A stretch of 52,518 nucleotides of DNA from an uncultured Bryobacteraceae bacterium (GCA_955652915.1 CATPCJ010000258.1:1-52518), one strand, 5' to 3'. Shown: positions 1-9,186, counted from the stretch's first letter. The notes: generated from the letters alone by a model not told the origin. Made by a program: numbers and translations.

Positions 1-146
1 CAATCCTGCAACGACGGGGCTAACAGCAACGGCTGATCCAGCGTACAAGCTCGAAATCTCTTCATCTTCTTTCTTAGACGAATCTCCAGCCCAGACGCTA
101 GGCTACTTGCCTAAATCCGTTAATCTATTTCCGACAGGCTCCGTGC

Positions 147-175
147 CTGTCACCGCTTTCCCCCCACGCTACAAT
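147..175 (+). promoter_or_regulatory. Candidate promoter of the FAD oxidoreductase gene
   Basis: A CTGTCA box (147-152) and a TACAAT box (170-175) are separated by 17 bases. The -10-like box ends six bases before the TTG at 182, so the transcript could be leaderless. A perfect 7-bp inverted repeat (133-139 and 145-151, 5-base loop) covers the -35 region. Assigned by eye only. Confidence 0.4.
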
Positions 176-181
176 CGAAAC

Positions 182-1759
182 TTGCACAAATTCGACGCAA
201 TCATAATAGGCGCCGGCCACAACGGCCTGGTCACCGCAGCCTACCTGGCCCGCGCCGGCCGCAAAGTCCTAGTCCTGGAAAAACGCGAAATAGTAGGCGG
301 CTGCGCGGTCACCGAGGAAATCTGGCCGGGCTATCGGGTTTCCACCGGTTCATATCTAACCAGCCTCCTCCAGGAACGCATCATCCGCGAACTCGATCTG
401 CCGCGCTTCGGCTATCAAGTCGATGCGAAAGATCCGGCCTTCTTCTCTCCGTTCCCCGACAACCGCTATCTCTTCATGTGGCAGGATCGCTCGAAGACGC
501 TGGCCGAAATCGCCAAGTTCTCCAAGCACGATGCCGGCGTGTTTCCGGACTACGAGGCCCACCTCGAGCGCCTCTCGGAAGTAGTCGAAAGCCTGCTCCT
601 CACGACTCCGCCAGAATTCCCCCCACGCGGCGTCGGCGATTTTGTGGACTACCTCAAGCTACTAGGCAAGGTCCACAAATTGAACCGCAAGGAAATCGTC
701 GGACTGGTGAAGATCTTCACCAAGAGCGCGGCCGACTTTCTAGACGAATGGTTCGAATCTGACGAAATCAAAGTGACGCTCGCCACCGACGGAGTCATCG
801 GCGCCAATGGTGGACCCCGATCGCCCGGCACCGCCTATATCCTGCTGCACCACGTTATGGGCAGCGTCGGCGGACATCGCGGATTATGGGGATTCGTGCG
901 CGGCGGAATGGGAGCAGTCTCGAACGCCATCGCCGACTCGGCGCGCAGCCGCGGCGTCGAAATTCGCATCAACTCACCAGTAGAAAAGATCGTAATCAAG
1001 AACAACCGCGCGACGGGTGTAATGCTGCAGGGCGGGGAAGAGATCCAAGCCGGCATCGTCGCCAGCAACCTCACCCCCCATTTGACGTTCCTGAATCTGC
1101 TCGAGCCTACAGAACTCCCAGCCGATTTCCTGGACGCGATCCGCAAATATCGAAGCGAGGGCACCTCGTGCAAAATCAATCTTGCCTTGAACGGCCTGCC
1201 GAATTTCCGCGCGTTGCCCGGGGACAACGGGCCTCAGCACCGCGCCACGATGCACATCTGTCCGTCCATCGAATACGTCGAGCGCGCCTGGGACGACGCC
1301 AAGTACGGCCGTCCCTCCGAATCCCCGCTGCTCGAACTGACCGTGCCCACCATGTACGACCCATCGCTCGCGCCACCGGGAAAACATATCATGGGCATCT
1401 TTCTGCAATATGCCCCGTACACTTTGCGCGATGCCACCTGGGATGAATTGCGCGAGCCATTCGCCTACCGCGTGTTCGATCTGATCGAAGAATACGCGCC
1501 CGGATTTCGAGCCCTGATCGTCGAGAAGCAAGTGCTGACGCCGCTCGATCTGGAGCGCCGTTTCGGACTCACCGGCGGCAATATCTTTCACGGCGAGATG
1601 AGCCTGGATCAAATGTTCGTCATGCGCCCCGTGGCCGGATGCGCGCGTTATCAAACACCGATTCGCGGCTTATATTTGTGTGGATCGGGAACGCACCCAG
1701 GCGGCGGAGTGATGGGCGCCCCCGGTTACAACGCAGCCCGCGAAATTCTGAAAGGTTAA
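182..1759 (+). CDS. Phytoene-desaturase-type FAD-dependent oxidoreductase
   Basis: The product (525 residues from TTG 182) begins with a Rossmann FAD-binding motif, GAGHNGLVTAAYLARAG, followed by the second glycine-rich stretch VGGCAVTEE typical of carotenoid desaturases and related amine-oxidase-fold enzymes. The C-terminus has the matching FAD-contact segment, GLYLCGSGTHPGGGVMGAPG. The family performs flavin-dependent desaturation or isomerisation of polyenes, but many bacterial members have no assigned substrate. No phytoene synthase or other carotenoid gene is nearby, so carotenoid function is not supported by context. The frame stays open upstream to base 2, and a longer TTG start at 107 exists. 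I prefer 182 because the FAD motif starts just after it and a promoter-like pair sits directly upstream. Its stop overlaps that of the convergent glycosylase. Confidence 0.8.
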   Translation: MHKFDAIIIGAGHNGLVTAAYLARAGRKVLVLEKREIVGGCAVTEEIWPGYRVSTGSYLTSLLQERIIRELDLPRFGYQVDAKDPAFFSPFPDNRYLFMWQDRSKTLAEIAKFSKHDAGVFPDYEAHLERLSEVVESLLLTTPPEFPPRGVGDFVDYLKLLGKVHKLNRKEIVGLVKIFTKSAADFLDEWFESDEIKVTLATDGVIGANGGPRSPGTAYILLHHVMGSVGGHRGLWGFVRGGMGAVSNAIADSARSRGVEIRINSPVEKIVIKNNRATGVMLQGGEEIQAGIVASNLTPHLTFLNLLEPTELPADFLDAIRKYRSEGTSCKINLALNGLPNFRALPGDNGPQHRATMHICPSIEYVERAWDDAKYGRPSESPLLELTVPTMYDPSLAPPGKHIMGIFLQYAPYTLRDATWDELREPFAYRVFDLIEEYAPGFRALIVEKQVLTPLDLERRFGLTGGNIFHGEMSLDQMFVMRPVAGCARYQTPIRGLYLCGSGTHPGGGVMGAPGYNAAREILKG

Positions 1760-2346
1760 TCCAGGCTCCGCCACAAATACCAACTGGCAACCGTACAATA
1801 CGGATGCCAGCCCGCCGCCCGCTCTTCGATCTCCTTCGCGTTCGGCAATTCGTCCATCCCGTACTGATTCCGGATCGCCATTCGAATTCCTAAATCGCCG
1901 GTCGGCAGAACATTGGGCCGTTCCAGCGCGAACATCAGGAACATGTGCGCGGTCCAGACACCGATCCCTTTCACCTGCGTGAGCATCGCGATCACTTCTT
2001 CGTCCGTCAGCTCCGGCAACACCGAGAAATCGAGCGCGCCGCGCTTCGTCTTGCGTGACAAGTCCCGAATATAGGCCGTCTTTTGCTTGGAAAGACCGGC
2101 CTTCCGCATCCGCGCCGGCGTCAGCTTCAAAATCGCCTCGGGCGTCAACTGGCCTCCGGGAACCGCGGCCGCGAGCCGGTCGAAAATGACCCTCGCCACT
2201 TTTCCGCTGAGCTGCTGGTAGACAATGGATCTTACGAGCGTTTCAAAGCCGGGATTGCGGTATTCGATCCGGTACGCTCCCACCCGGTCGATCAGGGAAC
2301 GCAATACCGGGTCTGCCTTTTTTAGATGGAGGATTGCTTTGCGCAT
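1756..2346 (-). CDS. alkA: DNA-3-methyladenine glycosylase II (HhH-GPD family)
   Basis: A 196-residue base-excision repair glycosylase of the AlkA type, expected to remove alkylated purines from DNA. Visible are the substrate-pocket helix ETLVRSIVYQQLSGKVA (35-51), the helix-hairpin-helix TQVKGIGVWTAHMF (123-136), and the Gly/Pro-Asp element PTGDLG with the catalytic aspartate at 151. Length fits the short AlkA group, which lacks the N-terminal domain of the E. coli enzyme. The frame is open further upstream to 2580, but that would run through the divergent VWA gene. ATG 2346 starts exactly where the conserved fold begins. The gene shares its 43-bp upstream region with the divergent VWA gene. 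The symbol is by family; a substrate difference is possible. Confidence 0.85.
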   Translation of the reverse strand: MRKAILHLKKADPVLRSLIDRVGAYRIEYRNPGFETLVRSIVYQQLSGKVARVIFDRLAAAVPGGQLTPEAILKLTPARMRKAGLSKQKTAYIRDLSRKTKRGALDFSVLPELTDEEVIAMLTQVKGIGVWTAHMFLMFALERPNVLPTGDLGIRMAIRNQYGMDELPNAKEIEERAAGWHPYCTVASWYLWRSLD

Positions 2347-2356
2347 TGGAACGGGA

Positions 2357-2385
2357 TTGAGAAACCGTGCATCTACTAATATAAG
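2357..2385 (+). promoter_or_regulatory. Strong promoter, probable leaderless start
   Basis: TTGAGA (2357-2362), a 17-base spacer and TATAAG (2380-2385) make a good sigma-70-type promoter. The ATG at 2390 begins only four bases after the -10 box, so transcription should begin at or within the start codon. There is no Shine-Dalgarno sequence. Confidence 0.6.
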
Positions 2386-2389
2386 CCGT

Positions 2390-3349
2390 ATGAAACTGCT
2401 CCCCTTGACCCTTGCCTGCGCGGTCCTTTTCGGACAAGACGCCGCTCCACCCTCCATCAAAGTGGATATCGATGTTGTAAACGTCCTCTTCAATGTGCGG
2501 GACAAAAAAAGTGGCTTGGTCGGCAATCTTGAAAAGGATGCCTTCACCGTTTTTGAGGACGGCAAGCAACAGGAGGTCAAATACTTTAGCCGTGAGACCG
2601 ATCAACCTCTCACCATCGGCTTGCTGATCGACGTCAGCGGCAGCCAAATGAACCTCATCGAGATCGAAAAGAACGCGGCCTATCAATTTTTCGGCCAGGT
2701 TTTACGGAAACAGGATCTGGCGTTTCTGATCAGCTTCGGCGCGGACGCGGAGCTGCTGCAGGACTACACCAATTCTCCGAAGCTGCTGCGCGCGGGCCTG
2801 GAGGGCCTGCATGTGAATTCGGCTGTCGGTGGCCTGCATCCCGGTCCGGTGCCGACTGTCTACAAGCCCAAGGGAACGATTCTGTACGATGCGGTCGTCC
2901 TGGCATCGGCGGACCAACTCAAGGGACAGGTGGGCAGGAAGGCGCTGGTTCTGATTACCGATGGTGAGGATCAGGGCAGCACTTACAGCATCAAGCAGGC
3001 TATCGAAGCGGCGCAAAAAGCGGATGCGATTATCTACGGCTTCTACTATGTCGATCGGCAATTTTACAGTCAGCAGGGCGGCATGGTGTTTGGCGGCACA
3101 AGCGATTCGGCGCTTCGTCAACTGTCGGAAGATACAGGCGGCCACGTGTTCCATGTCGATCGCAAGATGACACTGCAAAACGCTTTCGAGCAGCTTCAGA
3201 ATGAGCTGCGGAGCCAGTACGCCATCGGCTACACACCCACCAATCAGGTGAAAGACGGAACCTTCCGCCGCATCGAGATCCGGACCGGGAATAAGGACTG
3301 GAAAGTCCAAACCCGCAAAGGCTACTTCGCCAGCAAGCCCGACCGCTAG
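2390..3349 (+). CDS. Secreted VWA-domain protein, acidobacterial type
   Basis: The 319-residue product has a short signal sequence (about 1-16, ending LFGQ) followed by a beta-rich segment with the family phrase VNVLFNVRDKKSGLV...FTVFEDGKQQEV. A von Willebrand factor A domain follows. Its MIDAS metal site DVSGSQM lies at residues 81-87, a TDGEDQG loop follows later, and the typical ending is YAIGYTPTNQVKDGTFRRIEIR. This matches the acidobacterial VWFA-related family, which is multi-copy in these genomes and of unknown function, probably metal-dependent protein binding outside the cell. ATG 2390 was chosen over upstream starts because it begins the signal peptide and follows the promoter directly. 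Confidence 0.88.
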   Translation: MKLLPLTLACAVLFGQDAAPPSIKVDIDVVNVLFNVRDKKSGLVGNLEKDAFTVFEDGKQQEVKYFSRETDQPLTIGLLIDVSGSQMNLIEIEKNAAYQFFGQVLRKQDLAFLISFGADAELLQDYTNSPKLLRAGLEGLHVNSAVGGLHPGPVPTVYKPKGTILYDAVVLASADQLKGQVGRKALVLITDGEDQGSTYSIKQAIEAAQKADAIIYGFYYVDRQFYSQQGGMVFGGTSDSALRQLSEDTGGHVFHVDRKMTLQNAFEQLQNELRSQYAIGYTPTNQVKDGTFRRIEIRTGNKDWKVQTRKGYFASKPDR

Positions 3350-3573
3350 CGAGTGTCCCGCACGGCTTGCTGACGCGCGCGGCTCCGTTTCTTCCCGTAT
3401 CAGAACCGCGACCGTTGGCAAGAGGCCTCCTCAACGGCTGACCTTGTCCGCTGACAAGCTGAGGCTTTGCCGCAGCCCTCGCCAAGGGAGTCGTTCCCAA
3501 ATCGTTCCTCAGGCTTTCTCCCTATAGGGGATTAAGCCCTTCCCGCCGAATACTTGGTGAGAGCTGTCTCTGC

Positions 3574-4671
3574 ATGCAAACACCTATTCCATACATCCCA
3601 GCCGGCGCTGATGAACTCGCCCAAGCTGCAGTCAAGGCTTACCTATCGACACTTCTTGCGGTCGCTGAGTCCATGGCGGAAGTCTGTCCCGACATTGGCC
3701 TCGCATATCAGAAGCGGCTGCAGCGAATCCCCATGCGTCTGGGCTTTCATCTCACGCCCAAGACCCTGGAAGAGAGCCGGTCCACGCTCGAGGCCGAGAT
3801 CAAGCAGTTCAGCGAAATCACCGCCCAGTATGTGCGATGTGCTCCGCCGGCCCTGGAGAAGGTCATCGCGTCCGGTACAACGGTCGTGGATGCTATCGCC
3901 GAGAACGCGTCATCGCTCGTGAACGGTCTTCAAAGCCTGGCGGACCGTATTGATGTCGCGGTGGATTTGGACGACGTGGTGGAAATTCGCCGGCTCTTAA
4001 AGCACCAGTCCGGCGGGCTGAAGACGTGCGCGCAACGGATTGAACAGAGCCTGATGCCTTCCGCGGTGGCACTGCAGGATCATTTGAATTACTCCCGGCA
4101 AAACCTTGACAAAATTCGGGATTTCGTTACTGTCGATCCTGTCACGCGGCTGGCGAATCGCATGGGGTTCGAACAGCAGCTCGATTATTGGATCGCTAAA
4201 TGCCGTCCGTTCTGCCTGGTGGTGTTGGAGTGCGGCAAGGAGCAGATCGCGCAGAAGCTGCTGACCAAAGAGCAGATCGGCTACGCGGTGAGCCAGATCG
4301 CGACGCGTTTGGGAACCGAGTTCCGGCCGAACGACGTGCTGTGCCGCTTGGATCTCAACCGCTTCGCGGTTATCTTCGATGGCGATGTCGTGATCGCTCG
4401 CGTGCGAGCTCCCCAGATCGCCAGAAACCTGACTGGAAGATATGCTGTAGTCGATGGCGAAACGGGCAAGAAGGTGAAGTTTGAGGTCACCATGGAAGTG
4501 ATCGAACTTCAGAATCGGGAGCTGAACGATCTTCTGAACGAGATCTACTCCCACGGCGACGCAATCGGGAATCTTCGCACCGAGGCCGAGACGAAAGCGC
4601 GGGAGCCGCTGGAATCCGAAACGGAACTGGCTGAAGCAGCAGCGAAGCGAACCCATCCTCGTCGGAAGTAG
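3574..4671 (+). CDS. Cytosolic protein with degenerate GGDEF domain
   Basis: This 365-residue protein lacks a signal peptide or membrane segments. Residues 1-185 are mainly helical (ALEKVIASGTTVVDAIAENA, QSLADRIDVAVDLDDVV) and may form a coiled-coil input module. From 188 the sequence reads DPVTRLANRMGFEQQL, the classic opening of a GGDEF diguanylate-cyclase domain. The catalytic signature is replaced by RLDLNRFAVIF (258-268), so GGDEF itself and the i-site are missing. Family knowledge predicts no cyclase activity; a GTP or c-di-GMP binding scaffold or protein-interaction role is inferred. The gene is monocistronic, with a strong hairpin 25 bases after its stop. Confidence 0.75.
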   Translation: MQTPIPYIPAGADELAQAAVKAYLSTLLAVAESMAEVCPDIGLAYQKRLQRIPMRLGFHLTPKTLEESRSTLEAEIKQFSEITAQYVRCAPPALEKVIASGTTVVDAIAENASSLVNGLQSLADRIDVAVDLDDVVEIRRLLKHQSGGLKTCAQRIEQSLMPSAVALQDHLNYSRQNLDKIRDFVTVDPVTRLANRMGFEQQLDYWIAKCRPFCLVVLECGKEQIAQKLLTKEQIGYAVSQIATRLGTEFRPNDVLCRLDLNRFAVIFDGDVVIARVRAPQIARNLTGRYAVVDGETGKKVKFEVTMEVIELQNRELNDLLNEIYSHGDAIGNLRTEAETKAREPLESETELAEAAAKRTHPRRK

Positions 4672-4695
4672 GAGCAGTCGCGGAATGACAGTCGA

Positions 4696-4725
4696 GGAGG
4701 CCTGTCCCATGTGGGACAGGCCTCC
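4696..4725. terminator. Perfect hairpin between convergent genes
   Basis: Arms of 13 bases (4696-4708 and 4713-4725) pair perfectly around the 4-base loop ATGT. The structure lies between the stop codons of two converging genes (4671 and 4740), suggesting a bidirectional terminator. There is no T-run on either side, so it may instead act as a mobile palindromic repeat or stabilise mRNA ends. Confidence 0.6.
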
Positions 4726-4739
4726 CGGCCTGCCGCGGT

Positions 4740-6407
4740 TTATCTTCTTCGGAAGTACCCCGCCGCCAAGTCTGGTTTGAGCTCCAACGCCGGCGCCCAG
4801 CAGTCGCGAGCTTCCTCTTCCCGGCCCGCTGCGCTGAGCAGATGGCCCAAATTCAACAACGCCTCCGGGAAATCCGCGCGTTGCTCCAAAGCCTTGCGAT
4901 AGAACCCGACCGCCTTGTCATTCCGGTCCAATTTTTGCGCCAACAAACCGCAATTGTAATAGACCTCGGCGGTTCCCGCGCCCAGTTCGAGCAGCCGCTC
5001 GTGCAGGGACAAAGCGCGTTCACGGTCCGGACGCTCGAGCGCGCTGGCAGCCAGGCCCTTGGCGGCTTCCACGTTATTCGGTTCCCGGGCTTGAACGGAC
5101 TCCAGGATTTTTTCGGCCTTTTCCGTCTGCTTGTCGTTGAGCAGCGCCAAAGCCAGGTTCAATTCGGCCTCCACCCATTTGGGCTTCAATTGCACACTGC
5201 GCTCAAACGCCTCGGCGGCTTCCGCGAATTGATTCCGCATCAGCCTGAGATACCCCAGACGGAACCAGATTTCGGGTTGGTCCGGCTTGGTTTCGAGGAA
5301 ACGGGCGCACACCTTTTCAGCTTCCGCGTCCTCGCTTTGCTCGTCCAGCACGGACAACAGATGGAGAGCAATATCGTCGCGGTCCGGTGAAGTCCGCAAC
5401 GCGGTCTCAAAACATTTCCTGGCGCCCTCCCGGTCGCCGGTTTGCCAGAAAGCGAAGCCCAAGTAGGTTTGAACGTAGGTAGAATCCGGACGACGCTCGC
5501 GTGCCCGGGAAAACGCGTAGATAGCATCGTGATACTTGGATTGCCGATGACTTGCGATGCCCAGATTGAGCCAGAATTCCACTTCGTCCGGCATGAGATC
5601 CGTGAGGCGTCTATAGTGCGTCTCGGCGGTGTTGAAATCTCCTCGGGCGAAAGCTGCTACAGCCAGCCCTTCGATCGCCTGCGGAACGTCCGGCTTGATT
5701 TCCAGCAGCCGTTTCGAATGCGTTTCAATCAGCTCGAAGTTCTTCTGTTGAAGCCCCAGGCTGATCATGTTCAACAGCGTCTCTTCGCAGCGCGGGTCGA
5801 TAGCGAGAACCGCATTGTACGCCTTTACCGCCGCCTCGAAGTTCCACGTTAGATGCAGCGCCACTGCTTTGGTGAACAGGGCGGGTTGATACTTGCTGTC
5901 CCGCGCGAGGCAAGCATCGAAGGATGCGACCGCTTCGTTATAGGTTTTCAGGTTGAGCTGGCAGATTCCAATAGCAAGCGGTGTTTCGATCCAATTCGAG
6001 CCCGCTCGCGCGGCTTCTTGAAATTTCTCCAGCGCCTGGGCCGAGTGCCCAAGTTTCTGCAAGCAAAATCCCCATTGAAACCACGCCTCTGCATCCCCGG
6101 CCTGATGGTCCAGCAGCAGGGCATAGCTACGCGCGGCCGCTTCGTAGTCCGCCAAATCCATCTGCAGATAACCGCGGGCAGCCAGGATCTCCGGGTCGGT
6201 GGCTCCGTTGTGGTCGGCCGAATCCAAGGCACCGAGGGCGCCCTTCAGGTCACCCTTCATATGCAGCAGGACAGCGCGCGCCAGCGCGGTAACAGGCTCG
6301 CTGGAAGTTCCGTTCACGGGCGTGCCGGCTTCAACCGTCCGAGCGGCTAAGTCTTCGCTTTCCTGGCTTGCACTTTTCAATTCCACGTACCGCCTCCATC
6401 TTTCCAC
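4740..6407 (-). CDS. Large TPR-repeat protein
   Basis: A 555-residue protein built almost entirely of tetratricopeptide repeats. More than ten units are visible with the W/L-G-Y-A-F-A-P spacing, for example YLGFAFWQTGDREGARKCFE, WFRLGYLRLMRNQFAEAAEA and YYNCGLLAQKLDRNDKAVGF. No signal peptide or membrane segment is seen, so it is probably a cytosolic scaffold. The GTG start at 6407 is the only good one; the first ~40 residues are not repeat-like. Partners cannot be read from context because both neighbours converge or are unrelated. TPR proteins of this size have no single function. Confidence 0.8.
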   Translation of the reverse strand: MERWRRYVELKSASQESEDLAARTVEAGTPVNGTSSEPVTALARAVLLHMKGDLKGALGALDSADHNGATDPEILAARGYLQMDLADYEAAARSYALLLDHQAGDAEAWFQWGFCLQKLGHSAQALEKFQEAARAGSNWIETPLAIGICQLNLKTYNEAVASFDACLARDSKYQPALFTKAVALHLTWNFEAAVKAYNAVLAIDPRCEETLLNMISLGLQQKNFELIETHSKRLLEIKPDVPQAIEGLAVAAFARGDFNTAETHYRRLTDLMPDEVEFWLNLGIASHRQSKYHDAIYAFSRARERRPDSTYVQTYLGFAFWQTGDREGARKCFETALRTSPDRDDIALHLLSVLDEQSEDAEAEKVCARFLETKPDQPEIWFRLGYLRLMRNQFAEAAEAFERSVQLKPKWVEAELNLALALLNDKQTEKAEKILESVQAREPNNVEAAKGLAASALERPDRERALSLHERLLELGAGTAEVYYNCGLLAQKLDRNDKAVGFYRKALEQRADFPEALLNLGHLLSAAGREEEARDCWAPALELKPDLAAGYFRRR

Positions 6408-6518
6408 GCCAAGCCCAGCCTGGGATTGACCGTGGCGCTATAGCGTCTATCGTCGGGAAATGCCCAGAACCTTAATCGCGATGCTTATTATTTGATTTAG
6501 CTCGACGATTAAGTACTA

Positions 6519-7268
6519 TTATCTGAGAGGCTTGGGATCGGGCACGGAAATCGCGCACTTGGACGCCAACAGACGGAGCGGGGCCACAGAGCCGCGCGCA
6601 GCATCCTGGGGCAGCCAACATCTGACTGCATCGGTCCTGGTCAGATTGGCGGCCGGGATCCGCGGAGAGATCGCTGACTCCTGTATCCGCGCTTCGCGCC
6701 AGCTCGGAGTCATCAATTCATCCGGATGGTGGGCCGGCCGCTGGGGACTGAGCGAGGGTTTCCGCGTACCGGCGCCTTGCAGGCCCGTAAGCTTGAGCGC
6801 ATCCAGACCTCTTCTCCAGACCTGCGGTTTCAGGGCGCGCAGATCGTGCTCGGGAAAGTGGGTCCGAACATTTCTTTGAACAACCACGTTCCAGATCGCG
6901 GAGGCGCCCGGTCTCGGCCAAGCTTGGCCCTCGATTTGGACCAGATGCCAGTGTGTGAGAGAGCGCGGATAGCGAGTTTCCGTCGAAGGCAGCAATTCTA
7001 TCGGAGGTCTGGGAAAGGTCTGCGGCTTTAGTGCCGTCGACAATACCCGCAAGGCCCTTTCGTTCCGCCTGGCCTGCGCCTTCAGAACCTTCGTGAGAAC
7101 CGGTTCCGCGGTCTTCCAAGGCTGGCGCCGATCGGAAGGATACTCGCCTACGGCCGTGACCGTCTGGCTGGGACGAGGTTTTGCCGCGGCCCACATCGAA
7201 CAGAACTCATCCGTTTTTCGCCATGAAAACGCCATTTCGAACCCGGCTCCAAGGTCAGAATAAGGCAT
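6519..7268 (-). CDS. Hypothetical protein, doubtful
   Basis: An open frame of 249 codons from ATG 7268 with fairly G/C-rich third positions. The product is rich in Arg, Pro and Trp (for example SWRKTDEFCSMWAAAKPRP). I recognise no family, signal peptide or domain. Competing frames on both strands are also open for 100-158 codons, so this may be non-coding or a decayed gene. On the plus strand at 6492-6519 there is a promoter-like TTGATT-N16-TACTAT in an AT-rich island, with no convincing plus-strand gene behind it. Confidence 0.3.
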   Translation of the reverse strand: MPYSDLGAGFEMAFSWRKTDEFCSMWAAAKPRPSQTVTAVGEYPSDRRQPWKTAEPVLTKVLKAQARRNERALRVLSTALKPQTFPRPPIELLPSTETRYPRSLTHWHLVQIEGQAWPRPGASAIWNVVVQRNVRTHFPEHDLRALKPQVWRRGLDALKLTGLQGAGTRKPSLSPQRPAHHPDELMTPSWREARIQESAISPRIPAANLTRTDAVRCWLPQDAARGSVAPLRLLASKCAISVPDPKPLR

Positions 7269-7329
7269 CTGGCCGGGTCTGAACAGATGGTAAAGACCTT
7301 AGTTGTCTCAGGCAAAAACGCTTGCGTCT

Positions 7330-7429
7330 GTGGCGCGGCCTCTCAGCCTGCCGCATCGAGACGTGTCTCGATGCTCGGGAAAGAGCCTCGAGACGAGTCT
7401 CGAGGCCGCAGACAAAGTGTCCGCGCCAC
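7330..7429. repeat. Palindromic intergenic repeat, copy 1, with 57-bp nested insert
   Basis: The ends GTGGCGCGG (7330-7338) and CCGCGCCAC (7421-7429) are perfect inverted repeats. The outer parts match the 43-bp copy at 31728-31770, but about 57 extra bases are inserted near 7361-7417. Two perfect hairpins lie inside: 9-bp arms at 7354-7362/7365-7373 (one arm partly in the ancestral repeat) and 10-bp arms at 7385-7394/7397-7406. The repeat ends on the first base of the stop codon of the adjacent minus-strand gene, so it may also serve as a terminator. Confidence 0.75.
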
Positions 7430-8313
7430 TACTTCGTGCTGAAATGTTCTTCACGGGCTTTTAAATAAAGCTTTATAGCAGTTTCGAGCGGAGGCATGGG
7501 TTCGATACCCACACTTTCCATCTTGGCGTTCGACAGCGCCGAGGATTTGGGCCGGCGAGCCGCCGTTCGATACTCGCGCTCGTTGGTGGCCTGCAATTCG
7601 GGATTCAATCCCGCTACGCGGAAAATCATCGCGGCGAACTTGAACCAGGAGATCGCTTCTCCACCGCCGATGTGAAACAACCCATGCTGTTTCGCTTCCA
7701 CCAGGTCCGCGGTCCGGGCGGCCAGCAGCGGCGAGTAGGTGGGTGAAGCCACATGGTCTTCCACCACGCGAATGGGACGATTGTTCGCCGCCAGCCGCAG
7801 CATCACTTCAATGAAGTTGCCGCGGTTGGTTCGCAATCCGCCGGGACCGAAAACGCCGGACGTTCGAATCACGAGCGGGTTGTCGAGATACGCCTGCGCG
7901 TACAGTTCGCCCGCGAGCTTGGAGATGCCATAAGCTCCCAACGGATGCGGGCGATCCTCCTCTGTATAGGCGCGCCCCGCGGTTCCGTCGAACACGTAGT
8001 CGGTGGAGAAGTGAACAAACCGGGCGTCGAGCTGGCGGCAGGCCATCGCCAGATTGCGCACGGCCAGTCCATTGGCGACCAGGGCGGGCAGCGGCTCATT
8101 CTCGGCGACGTCCACCTGATTGTAAGCAGTCGCATTCAAAACGATTGCCGGATCGGCGTGCGCCAGCGTGCGCTCCACCGCGTTGGCGTCGCTCACATCC
8201 ACCTTGGTGCGATCGAAACCTTGCACCAGATAGCCGCGTTCCGTGAAGACGCGCACCAGCTCCACGCCGAGCTGTCCGCGGCTCCCAAAAATGACCACAT
8301 TGCTCCGGTTCAC
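7429..8313 (-). CDS. rfbD: dTDP-4-dehydrorhamnose reductase (RmlD family)
   Basis: A 294-residue NAD(P)-dependent short-chain reductase. It has the nucleotide-binding motif FGSRGQLG (9-16), the RmlD hallmark HFSTDYVFDG with Thr104/Asp105, and the catalytic pair Tyr128 and Lys132 in YGISKLAGE. The later RTSGVFGPGG segment is also typical. The family reduces dTDP-4-keto-6-deoxy-sugar to dTDP-L-rhamnose; related proteins act on other nucleotide sugars, and no rfbA/B/C genes are present here to confirm rhamnose. The GTG start lies 30 bases after the inositol oxygenase stop, so the two may be co-transcribed, though a -10-like box (8322-8327) allows independent expression. Confidence 0.82.
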   Translation of the reverse strand: MNRSNVVIFGSRGQLGVELVRVFTERGYLVQGFDRTKVDVSDANAVERTLAHADPAIVLNATAYNQVDVAENEPLPALVANGLAVRNLAMACRQLDARFVHFSTDYVFDGTAGRAYTEEDRPHPLGAYGISKLAGELYAQAYLDNPLVIRTSGVFGPGGLRTNRGNFIEVMLRLAANNRPIRVVEDHVASPTYSPLLAARTADLVEAKQHGLFHIGGGEAISWFKFAAMIFRVAGLNPELQATNEREYRTAARRPKSSALSNAKMESVGIEPMPPLETAIKLYLKAREEHFSTK

Positions 8314-8321
8314 TGATGGCT

Positions 8322-8327
8322 AGGATA
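8322..8327 (-). promoter_or_regulatory. -10-like box close to rfbD-type start
   Basis: On the minus strand this reads TATCCT and ends eight bases before the GTG start at 8313. A weak CTGGTA lies at -35 spacing (8345-8350). No Shine-Dalgarno sequence precedes the GTG. Confidence 0.3.
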
Positions 8328-8343
8328 GCAGACGATTGGATTC

Positions 8344-9180
8344 TTACCAGGCAATTTTATCCGGGAAATATTCAGCGATGAGCCCGTCATAGTAAGGCCG
8401 CAAGTCGGAGAGCTTCGGACGGCCGGCGCCCTTCGAGTAGAGATCGTACGGATTGAAGCGGCGCACCCATTCGAACATCTCCCGATCGCGATCGTTCATC
8501 AGGTAGCCGTACGCGCCTTCGCGATGCGCGGGATAGAACGAGTGATAGCGAATCATATTCAGCCCTGGCTCAGGCAGGTAGTCCTTCACGACGTGATACA
8601 GATACTCGTCGTGCCCCCACGAGAGATCCACGCTATCAAGTCCGCAGCCTTCCGAGTAGACGCCGAGCCTGGTCCGATACGCGGGAACTTTCGAATCCGG
8701 ATTCTCGCGAAAGAATTCCGGGAAGACGATCTTATCGGAATAGGCGCAGCCCACCGGAAACGTGTCGCCCACCACGGCCCACTGCGGCTCGCCGTAAAGG
8801 CACAGCAATTTTCCGAGATCGTGAATGAAGCCGGTGAGCACGAACCAACGCGGATGACCATCCTTGCGAATGGCCTCGGCCGTTTGCAAGTTGTGTTCGA
8901 TTTGCGAAAGATCGGTGTCGGGATCGCTTTCATCCACCAGCGTGTTCAGGTACTCGAGGGCCTCCCAGATGCTCATTTTCCCACGATCCTTCGCCAGATA
9001 CTGCCGCTTTTTCCGGCGCACAAAGTCGACGGTCTGCTGCGTATGATTCAGGCGATAGAATTCACGGACGGCCGGAGGGGTGGCGTCGTCGTATTGCCGG
9101 AACTCCTCTTGCTTCTTGTCGGGTTGGTAGCGTTCCTGGACGAAGTCGTCCCATTGCTCGAGGCTGGCGAGAGGGCCCAT
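8344..9180 (-). CDS. myo-Inositol oxygenase (MIOX)
   Basis: The 278-residue product is a full-length HD-domain di-iron oxygenase that cleaves myo-inositol with O2 to D-glucuronate. By alignment with the animal enzyme, all six iron ligands are visible: His96 (EHNLQTAE), His120 and Asp121 (FIHDLGK), His190 (SWGHDEY), His213 (RYHSFYP) and Asp246 (NPYDLYSK). The blocks [16 protein letters not shown] and [12 protein letters not shown] are strikingly like those of the eukaryotic enzymes. MIOX is uncommon in bacteria, so old transfer is possible. The product fits the glucuronate/glucarate theme of the 22-32 kb region. The start lies 12 bases after the preceding stop, with a TAAAAT box between. Confidence 0.93.
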   Translation of the reverse strand: MGPLASLEQWDDFVQERYQPDKKQEEFRQYDDATPPAVREFYRLNHTQQTVDFVRRKKRQYLAKDRGKMSIWEALEYLNTLVDESDPDTDLSQIEHNLQTAEAIRKDGHPRWFVLTGFIHDLGKLLCLYGEPQWAVVGDTFPVGCAYSDKIVFPEFFRENPDSKVPAYRTRLGVYSEGCGLDSVDLSWGHDEYLYHVVKDYLPEPGLNMIRYHSFYPAHREGAYGYLMNDRDREMFEWVRRFNPYDLYSKGAGRPKLSDLRPYYDGLIAEYFPDKIAW

Positions 9181-9186
9181 GCACCT

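Noticed and set aside
3355..3530. Possible dispersed repeat (GCGCGCGGCTCCGTTTC, TCAGAACCGCGACCGT)
   Set aside because: It recalls a repeat I associate with Solibacter-type genomes, but there is only one copy in this window, so I cannot show it is a repeat.
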